Shown: positions 33,045 to 40,630 of the stretch, in pieces | Position numbering within the stretch: position 1 is the first letter of the stretch | Layout of the letters: each line of letters begins with the position of its first letter | The notes under the pieces: model-generated | Told to the model about the DNA's origin: nothing | What the model saw: the letters and a program-made list of their open reading frames with translations, nothing else | Database searches by the model: none | Position numbers and translations under genes: made by a program | Assembly: GCF_000315625.1 (NCBI RefSeq) | Contig: NW_005434647.1 | Location: 1 to 40,630 of the forward strand | DNA from: Guillardia theta CCMP2712 | Lineage: Eukaryota; Cryptophyceae; Pyrenomonadales; Geminigeraceae | DNA: 40,630 nt | Direction: 5' to 3'

Positions 33045-33859
33045 CTTATAGGCTCTCGAGCATGAATTAACCTCGGCTAGGAAATATAAGACACCAGGAC
33101 ACACCGACTCGTACGCACCTGATCCTTGACGTTCGATTCTTCTGATCTCCCACCTTTCAAACTTGAGAACCCACAACTTTCACGAGATCACTGGCTCCTC
33201 CAATAAATAGCCACCTATCAAAGGATCTAAAACACTTCGAAGACGGCTTCTAATCGATTTGAGCTTCTTGTTCCTGTTCAAGCAAAATTATTCAGACAAG
33301 GCACACGCATCACTTTCATCTTCTCTTTACCCCCATGTTGCCTAAATTTGTATGGCTCACCCTCGCCCTTCTTTCCCATCCCATCTCTCTTGATCCTGCA
33401 TACTCACACCTATTTTCTTTTCACATGCTCATCTGTCCTGGTGTGATCTGAAATCTTTTCTAAACTACTTCATGATAGACAAACTTCCTTCCATCACAAC
33501 ATGGTTTGAGGTGTTCAATTCTTCGATCCCCTTGCTTTCTCCTCATAGTGAAAATTATCTTTCATGTGGGTATAGATCAAAGTGCTAAACCCCCATGATC
33601 AAACACCCACAATTTCTCAAGTTTCCTCTCACTCAAGATATATATGTCTCATTCCTTCGGTCTTGAAACACACATTCTTTGTTCCTAACCTCTTCGTTCC
33701 CTGCTTCAAGAAACTAGTCTCAGCTCAGATAAGCTCTTCCTTTCGCTTCCCGATTCGCCATATCTTTCATTTCATCTGCTTCCTTATTACCTCTCCTGCG
33801 CCCCTTCTTCCCTCCCTTCCTCCTCTTTCCCATCCCTGAATCTCGATTGTCGCCATCTC
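33045..33859. other. Pyrimidine-leaning intergenic region
   Basis: About 800 bases of TC-rich sequence on the plus strand without a recognisable coding region. Frames such as the one from 33582 are Phe/Pro/Ser-rich and follow composition. It passes into the C-rich tract at about 33860. Confidence 0.35.
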
Positions 33860-34310
33860 CAAAGAGCTCCTCTTTCCCGCAGCCCCCACCCCCCTTATCT
33901 CCCTTCTTCTACCCCACCATTTGTCTCCCCTCCTCCTGCTCTGTTCACCTACCCCTTCCTTCTACCAGAAAAGTACCCCTGCAAGCCCTCTATTCTACGT
34001 ACCTTCTTTGTATCACCTACTCAGTCATAACCCCCACCCCCCTATCCCCCACAGGCAGACCCTCTATAATATACCAGATAGCCACCCCACCTGGCGGGTA
34101 CATGACCACCCCTACCACACAACTCGACACAATTTGGGTGCCAATTACCCACCCCTATCTCCTTATATGTGCCACTTAGTCTAAGGGGGGTAGTGAACCC
34201 CTACCAACCTCCTACTCAGCCTTTACCCTACCCCCCTCTTCAGCCACATAAAAGCAGTCCCACCAAAACCCCCACCTACCCCCGCGCTTTCGCCAAGATA
34301 TCAGTGGTTG
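33860..34310 (+). repeat. C-rich ACCCC/TACCCC tract
   Basis: Plus-strand CCCC runs with A, TA and CTA spacers, including an inverted pair GGGGTAGTGAACCCCTACC near 34186. It is followed about 150 bases later by a GC island. Confidence 0.6.
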
Positions 34311-34454
34311 AAGGGGGTCCTCTCAGACAAAGGTGCTGGCCTTTTTACGGCCAAAATTTTTGATTTGGAGAGATTTTCAATTCTTACTGGTTATAATTTC
34401 AAATTAAATAACACACACATTTGAACATTTGGCATCAAAAGTTAACATGATTTA

Positions 34455-34850
34455 AGGAGTTCCCGCGAGCGACGTTGAAAGCCTCCGTCAACCGGCGAGA
34501 CTCGAAGGGAGTTGGTAGTACCGTACGCCGTACTCGGAGTACCCGCCGGGCCGCCGGACTCAGCGGTCAATGATTCGGCGGGCCGCAGCGGCCAGTTAAG
34601 TTAGCCTGGGCGGCTAACCGACATGACTGAGTCGCGGCGACTCACTGAGTCGGTCACCGGGTCAACTTGCAGGCTTCAAGTCAAGTTGACTGTCACACCG
34701 CCGGAGTCCGGGCCGACTCGGAGCCTGGGAGACAGGCTGAGGCTCAGCGGCTCGGAGAGCGACTCCGTACCGCCGGCCGCATCAGTGCTGCATCACTGCG
34801 GCAGCCCGGCCGGCCGCGCGGGCCTTACGGTGCCAGTACCGGGTAAAGTT
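34455..34850. repeat. GC-rich palindrome-word island
   Basis: Island of the same class as 178-640. Its words are longer here and clearly self-complementary or nearly so: GTACCGTACGCCGTACTC, GACTCACTGAGTC and GGCCGGCCGCG-type. Both edges fall in ordinary sequence. Confidence 0.55.
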
Positions 34851-34983
34851 TCAAGCGTTTCATTCAAATACAGGCGAGGGTAAGACTGAAGGATCGAACA
34901 ATCAGACTCCGAGTGACTCATCATCAGTCAGTGATCACTATGAGCCGGATCGTTCGCCTCAAGACAAACATTCATATCATACG

Positions 34984-37571
34984 TTACATCAAAGTAGCCT
35001 CGGTGCGTGTCGTTAATCGTGATTCCAAGCGTCGTCCCCAACAGTTTACAGCAAAGCCCCTCATTTCCTCCTGCTGTTCCCACTGGATCGACGTTTGTTC
35101 TAGCGCACAGTGAGAGAGCAGGCAATAAGGTTTGGGGGGCATCAGCGTCACCTTGAGAAGCTTCTCGTCAACATCTTCCCTTGGCGCTCTCACCTGTTCG
35201 AGCACAAGTCACAGCAGCATCGTCGAGTCACGTCCCTACCTTGGAGATGGGAACCCACTCGTCCTCGTCCTCTGTGCCACCGACATACGTCACGTACAGC
35301 TTCTCCAGCCCCTCGCCGCCTTTTGGTGGTTTCATCTGAGCCAGGGGATCAGCGGCAGCCGGCAGGGGATTCCCCACTCTCACCTTCTTCACTTTTGCGT
35401 GCCACCAGTCTCCTTCCCACTTCACCTCCACCATGCATCCGTTGTACACCCACTCTGCCATGACGACCATCAGCTGCGCTCCACCGACGCCATGACGTTA
35501 CCGTGCACAGGAGCATCCTTCCTGGGTCTCTTTGTCTCCCGGTCATCACCGCGTCTGACGACTCAATCAGATAGGGAAGGAGAGGAGCGAACGGACCTTT
35601 CAGACTTCGACTCAGGAGGAGGAGGAGCCTTGTCCCGGATCGTTCGGATGTCATCGCCCACTTCTCTCTTGGAGAGGATAACGTACTCGATGAAGTGCGG
35701 CCACCTGCCACGAGCGACCGTGACCTGACACTCTACTCTCCTCACAGTCAAAAGGAGTAGCACCAGTTTGAATAGCCGCTGCTCTTGATGATCAGTTTCC
35801 TGGTCCAATCCCAGGGATTCTTGACGTCCAGGATGTTCTCTTCTTTTTCTTGAGCCTCTTTCTCTTCCTATTGAGTGCAAGCTTCAGCAGCAGCTCGTGA
35901 CTAGGAAGGGACAGACCTTAGTAGCAGGGGCTTGCTGCATGCAGGCGTAAGTCCACATGTCTCGTTTGTTGATGCGATTCTTGTCGATCTCTCTTTCCTG
36001 CGCATCACCATCGGTCTCAGCACAGCTCTGACAGGAGGACTGGTGGTCTGTTGGCACCTTCTCTCTGGTTGGAGACTCCGGCCGCCTCCTTTTTATCGCC
36101 ATTGGCTTGGAAGCATCGTCATCCATGAGGCCTGCCTCTGAGGAGGGCCAGGTTGAGTCCCCGTTGTCCAGAATTTCCTTCCTATCCTCTGCCATAGCCC
36201 GTGCGTCTGCATCGGCCTCGTTGAAGTCATGCTGGCCCATAGCTGAGAAGGAGCAGCACGTTAGGTCACAACCAGGGAAAGGGATCAAGTGTGAACCGTC
36301 AGTGCTCGAATTCGAGACCCCCTCCTCCTTCTTGATGGTGTATTCGTCTGATGAGGGCTGCATTTGCGACGATGAGAGGGCAGGGAGATGGTTTCCATTG
36401 TAAGGTTTCGCTCCTCTGTTGGATGCTTGAGGTGTCGTTGACGCCGGCCAAGTCCATACATCATTTTTGGGACTGCGGGAAAAGTCAACTTGTAATGACT
36501 TTGTGACAAATTCCAGACCTCATCATATTCTTGTTTGCTCCCGGTTTGACATTTCTGGAGTTTGGGTCGGACATAGAAGGTATGGATGTGGGACCTTGAT
36601 AGACATTTGACATGCTCAAAGGTTCACAAGGCACGTCTGAACTGCTACAAAGGAAGTCGATGGATCCCTTGCTGCTGCTTTGAGTCTCTTGTTCAACCTC
36701 TGCGTGGAAAGAATCATCCCGAAGTATTTCAGGTTAAGAAGAAGGAGTCTTACTTGGCTTGGATATTGAAAAGCCGTCTGTGAAGCTTGAAAGCGATGGT
36801 GTGCTTGGCACAAAACTGGTCGTGAGCGTCTTGAGAGGAGAGCTCGAGTTCTGAGTAGATAGAAATTCTTTGTAGGCCATTCCAATGCCAAGGAAGTTGT
36901 ATACATCGGCTGCTTTGATGTGCAAATTCCCTTTCCCCGGCGCGGGAGGGAGTTTTCTGAAATGCTTGAGCGCTTCGAAGTAGAATCGCGCGTAACTCTG
37001 GCATTGCTCAACTGTTTTGTTTCCAACTTTGGCAGCTACAGAAGCGAGAGATGTCAAATCCCTTGACGACGGATGCTCAGAGGGTCAACTCACCTAAGAT
37101 CGAGAAATCGGGAGGGAACTTTTGTGAGTCGATGGCGTTAACAAACCTTGTGTTCTCTTCCTCTGTCCAGAAATCGAAACCTTTCCTGAGTTCCTGAGGG
37201 CTCAACTGCGCATTTCCTCGCGGCTTCAACAAGTTGATGATGTCATTTTGCAACCCTGCCGCCACTTGTCAGCACGTGGACCCAGCGCGGCCAACCCTTC
37301 TGGCTGTGACCTGGGAGCTGAATGCCGTTCAACATCGAAGGAATCCCGTTCAGAAGCTGGAAGGTAGGTTGTTGCATGATGGACATGAAGTCGTTCGGAT
37401 GTCTCTGCGTGAGATTGTTCTGACAGGAAATCATCAGATACCCAACGATCGGGAAACAGAGAAACAAGAGACAAGCCTGCCACCCTGACCGCCCATGGCA
37501 TGAGGAACCACTCTTAAGCCTCTTACCTTCACTTCCACTGACTTGGCGGAAACGTTTTGGGGTTGTGCCAT
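34984..37571 (-). CDS. SANT/Myb-domain protein with Tudor-like C-terminal domain, probable chromatin factor
   Basis: Thirteen exons in transcription order close to 623 aa: 37571-37527, 37419-37311, 37255-37094, 37035-36754, 36699-36573, 36472-35917, 35867-35777, 35732-35597, 35554-35509, 35473-35384, 35335-35240, 35193-35152 and 35073-34984. A SANT domain is split by the third intron: FDFWTEEENTRFVNAIDSQ, then VGNKTVEQCQSYARFYFEAL. The middle is Ser-rich and acidic with a basic KRRRPESP patch. Later parts encode NPWDWTRKLII and GRWPHFIEYVILSKREVG, a second basic patch (ETKRPRKDAP), then a Tudor or chromo-barrel-like fold: VEVKWEGDWWHAKVKK, YVTYVGGTEDEDEWVPI. The 35733-35776 intron would be GC-AG and is the weakest join, with the 36574-36723 area second. 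SANT plus Tudor suggests histone binding; the complex is unknown. Confidence 0.72.
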
Positions 37572-38189
37572 CCACCACACCCCCTTGATTCAGAGCCGTT
37601 CAACCCGACGTTGCAGGATACTGTTCCTGAAGTCAAAGTGACTACTGAGGACCGAATCGACATAAGACAAGCCTCAACATAAAACACGAGCCGAGTTGCA
37701 AAAACTGACATGATCCTCAGATTTGATGCGGCAACAGGAATAGACGGGATCATGCACAACACTTGAAGCTATCCTTTAGCTCTCTACCAGTATCGGGAAC
37801 AGATAGGAGACGTAAATGTATCGTCCAACTTTCAAGTTCGAAGTAAAGTCATCGAAGCAAAAGAACAAGAGCCATGTGTGTGGCAACCGCATTTTGAGTC
37901 ACTAAAGACACACACAAGCACTGAAACAAGCAACAGAAGACTATCATCAAGCATCCTGAGAGCCGCATGCGCACTGGGTGTAAACATGGAGTCAGGGTTA
38001 AGAAGCCCTCGGCAGCGAGTCGGAGAGACGGGAAAGAGGAAGTGAGAGGGGTCAAGCTAGGATGGTAGGTTGGAGGCGATGTGAGGAGGAGAGATGAAGC
38101 CATGGAGGAGCCGCGACAAGGGAGAAGCGAGGGATGCGTCGTTAACATGCCACGGCGAATGGCGGAGGCGAAAGAAACGAGCAGGGGAG
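37572..38189. other. 5' flank of the SANT-domain gene
   Basis: Ordinary-composition sequence upstream of the minus-strand SANT gene. A minus-strand frame at 37849-38196 stays open for 115 codons, but it is Leu/Ser-rich without motifs or splice partners, so I do not call it. Confidence 0.35.
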
Positions 38190-39045
38190 CCACCACCCCA
38201 CCCCTACCTACCTCTTGACACCAAGCTTTAGACTACCGTACCCCATCTAGTTTCTTAGTCCACGATTATGTACCCCCTTTTCTTCTGGGGGTTTATTATG
38301 AGAATAGACCGGTACTTTGTAGACCCACCCACTCGATTCTGTGTTTACCACTTGTACCCCCATTCTCAATCTTCTATGCATTTTCCTACACTCCAACGAC
38401 CACCCAACCTTCTCCCTGATAAACCACCCACCGTCGTTATCAAGTACCCCTCTGACTCTTTTATACACCCGTGCTCTTTACTGTCCTTGGTTATGATGAC
38501 ACCACCCCTTCCTTCACCCCCACCCCTATTTTAAACCACCCACCCATGTATCTGGACAATACCCCCACATCGATGGTTTTCCCAACATGACCCACCCGGC
38601 TGGGGCTGAATTCCTGTATGATGCGGTTACCCCCTCCTTCTCAATTACCACCCCGTATTTTCGATCCTTACCACCCTACCCCCTCTAAAACCTTATCCCC
38701 TCATATTGAAGATTTTCTACCCCACCTCATCTATACCCTCACATCTGTATAGAAACAAACCGGTTGTACCTCTACCCCTACCTACATTATTTTTAAAAAA
38801 ATCCCGGCTTGCTCAGCCTACCCACCCCTCCGATCCTTGCAGGTACCCCTACCCACTTTACCCCTGGTCACAAGGATCACAGATGTACCCTACCAACTTC
38901 AACCATCACCAACCCCTCATCATGTTCAACTACCGGTTTCTATCTGCGAAGAAGTACCCCTCCTCTCCCATCACTACCTACCCAACTACCTACCCAAGAT
39001 TGTACTTTGTTGGAGGGCGTGGGGTAGTATGAAGTGTTGAGTAAT
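38190..39045 (+). repeat. Long C-rich ACCCC/TACCCC tract
   Basis: About 850 bases of plus-strand CCCC runs with A, TA, CTA or GTA spacers, such as TACCCCTACCTAC and GGTACCCCTACCC. It sits between two divergent 5' ends and runs into a very short GC-island fragment. Confidence 0.6.
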
Positions 39046-39051
39046 ATCAAT

Positions 39052-39493
39052 GCACTCGGCCCGGGTCTCACCGGGCCCGGCCACGTCACCGCAATAAAGG
39101 CAACACCAGGTCTAATAGCTAGCGGCTATTGCCTGCTCTAACCACCGACCCAACCCCTAGCATCCCCAGCAAAACTATTCACCCCACAGCGCTCAATGGG
39201 GGTACTGATGGTAAAACGGAGGGGTAGTCCACCAACCCTCTGAGGTAGACTACCGGCGGTGAAGCAGAATGCGGGAAGGTGAGTTCATGCAGGGAGGACG
39301 GGACGGGAGCAGGAGCTTGGGAGCAAGAGCTTGATGAGGAGAGGAGAAGCTGTAGGAGAGGAGGAGCTGTAGGAGGATATAAGGAATACATTGGGAAGGG
39401 ATGGAGAAGCAAGGAGTGTGCATGTGGTGGGGGAGAGAGAACTACGCAGCCAAGTCGTGAGGGCTGCGGTGTAGGACGTCCTCGTCACAGCAT
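39052..39493. other. GC-island fragment and 5' flank of UDP-glucose dehydrogenase
   Basis: Bases 39052-39095 show GGCCCGGGTC and CCGGGCCCGGCC words, a fragment of the GC-island class. A short C-rich patch follows to about 39240, then purine-rich sequence (GAGGAGGAGC-type) up to the ATG at 39494. No separate gene is supported. Confidence 0.4.
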
Positions 39494-40630
39494 ATGAAGC
39501 GCACTGTGACGATTATTTCAGTGGAAGAGAATCAGCCGCCGTACACAGGCAAGATCTGCTGTATTGGCGCTGGTTACGTGGGAGGACCCACCATGGCCAT
39601 GGTGACGAGCGTCTTCATAATGGTCTGTCGCTGAGAGAGTGTGGTAGGTGGCGTTGAAGACAGGTCTCACTGTGACTGTGGTGGATCTTAACAAGCAGGT
39701 TCAAAGGCTCTGATTCCCTAAGTCAACGGCTGATTGTTCTTTTGCAGAGGATCGATGCTTGGAATAGTGACAGGCTGCCAATTTACGAACCTGGTCTCGA
39801 GGAGGCAAGCAGGACTGAGACGACCCCATGCGTGTGTGACTTGTCCTCTCTAGGTCGTCAAGCAGACCCGAGGGAAGAATCTCTTCTTTAGCACAGATGT
39901 GGAAGCTGCTGTAAGAGATGCGGCGATCATCTTTGTTTCTGTCAACACCCCAACCAAGGAGTATGGCTTCGGCAAGGGACGGGCAGCAGGTGCAGCACAG
40001 ACGCTTGTGCTCTCCGGTTGACTTTCCGAGTCAGACTTGACTTATTGGGAGGGAGCTGCTCGCTCCATTAGCAAGGCGACAGTTCCGGGCTCGGCTTTGT
40101 TCCAAGGATTCAAGATCGTGGTCGAGAAGAGCACTGTAAAACGAGGAGGAGGAGAGCAGGAGCAGAGGCATGGGGCAGGGGCAGGGGCAGGGGCTAGGGG
40201 AGCATTATCCTCATTCGGCTCCACTCGCAGGTTCCGGTCAGCACGGCTGACGCCATGACATGTGTGCTCCAAGAGAACTGCCCTGCTGGGGTTCACTTCC
40301 AGGTAGAGCCGAGCTGGCGTTGGAGAGACAATCTTAGTCTTCTCAAGGTGTTGTCAAACCCGGAGTTCCTTGCGGAGGGGACGGCGATCGCTGACCTGAC
40401 GCAACCTGATCGAGTTCTCATCGGAGGGTCCATGGTCTTGATGCTCCGTCCTCCAACGTGGTCTCACTTTCTCCCCGCAGAGCAAGGAGGGAATCATGGC
40501 GATCGAGGCCCTTGCTTCCGGTAGCCTACCCCTTTCTCTTCCTATCTCTTCACCAACCTCTGACCTTAGCATCTCTTCCTCTCCCTCTCCCTCTCCCTCT
40601 CCCTCTCCCTCTCTCCTTTTCCCTCTCCCT
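39494..40630 (+). CDS. UGDH: UDP-glucose 6-dehydrogenase, 5' part (runs off the window)
   Basis: Oxidises UDP-glucose to UDP-glucuronate with two NAD+, supplying precursors for cell-wall or surface polysaccharides. Exons in the window are 39494-39601, 39648-39698, 39748-39804, 39854-39989, 40035-40135, 40231-40302, 40348-40427 and 40483-40520, all in phase. The Rossmann motif reads [17 protein letters not shown], then [54 protein letters not shown] and the catalytic-domain motif [11 protein letters not shown]. The intron at 39805-39853 begins with GC (GAG|GCAAGC). The exon at 40035 carries about seven extra residues before FKIVVEKST compared with animal enzymes as I recall them. The catalytic Cys and C-terminal NAD-binding half lie beyond the window. 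Confidence 0.95.
40576..40630 (+). repeat. (CTCCCT)n microsatellite at the window edge
   Basis: Repeated CTCCCT hexamers, with one TTTT interruption near 40618, inside the intron that follows the exon ending at 40520 of the UDP-glucose dehydrogenase gene. The array continues past the window. Confidence 0.85.

Noticed and set aside
33582-34363. Overlapping plus-strand open frames rich in Pro, Thr, Ser and Leu
   Set aside because: They lie in the C-rich tract and are open in several frames because TA/CCC words rarely form stops; no motif, splice partner or codon pattern supports a gene.
36520-36572. Exon continuation of the SANT gene to a donor near 36519
   Set aside because: Careful reading shows an in-frame stop (AGA ATA TGA) before that donor; the donor at 36572 restores phase with the next exon.
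37849-38196. 115-codon minus-strand frame upstream of the SANT gene
   Set aside because: Leu/Ser-rich with no motif, no splice partner and no family resemblance; it partly overlaps the C-rich tract.
38706-39040. Three overlapping open frames in the last C-rich tract
   Set aside because: Same cause as in the other tracts: composition keeps all three frames open, and the products are Pro/Thr/Tyr-rich nonsense.

Overview
The window reads as nuclear DNA of a unicellular eukaryote. Genes are broken by many short GT-AG introns (most 38-200 bp, a few GC-AG), both strands are used, and the products are eukaryotic: a NIMA-type kinase, an ER Hsp170, mitochondrial ATP synthase subunit g and a SANT-domain protein. 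A bestrophin-type chloride channel carries what looks like a signal peptide plus basic transit segment, as expected for a plastid derived from a eukaryotic endosymbiont. My best guess is a cryptophyte alga such as Guillardia theta, but this is inferred from texture and gene content and not proven. There is one assembly gap of exactly 100 N (17060-17159).

Layout, left to right: a 1.8 kb repeat-rich leader; a NEK-like kinase (+, 1818-4982); a VTT/TMEM64-family membrane protein with a Ser-Pro-rich basic tail (-, 5173-6496); 2.5 kb of GC islands and C-rich tract; DAHP synthase (+, 9045-10737); an unrecognised protein (-, 10898-11970); a PP2C phosphatase (+, 12869-15286); ATP synthase subunit g (-, 15617-16199); a repeat block with the gap; an HYOU1/Hsp170 chaperone in 22 exons (+, 17533-22138); an unrecognised protein (-, 22276-23951); the bestrophin (-, 24559-26229); a 33-bp satellite and GC island; an unrecognised protein (-, 27212-28566); a C-rich tract; a protein with two cyclic-nucleotide-binding domains (+, 30020-32491); a doubtful small gene (-, 32811-33044); a C-rich tract and GC island; a SANT plus Tudor-like protein (-, 34984-37571); a C-rich tract; and the 5' part of UDP-glucose 6-dehydrogenase (+, 39494 to the window edge).

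Exon models were built by hand from splice sites and reading phase. The kinase (784 aa), VTT protein (330 aa), ATP synthase g (119 aa), Hsp170 (875 aa), bestrophin (494 aa), cyclic-nucleotide protein (760 aa) and SANT protein (623 aa) all close in frame from a Met to a stop. DAHP synthase also closes (355 aa) if its first exon is only three codons.

The genes do not form a pathway. What stands out is the arrangement. Five neighbouring pairs converge tail to tail across only 137-330 bp, and none of those gaps holds a repeat. Every large gap that faces a gene's 5' end holds one or both of two unusual sequence types: islands of about 300-500 bp made of overlapping short GC-rich palindromic words, and long tracts built on ACCCC/TACCCC on one strand.
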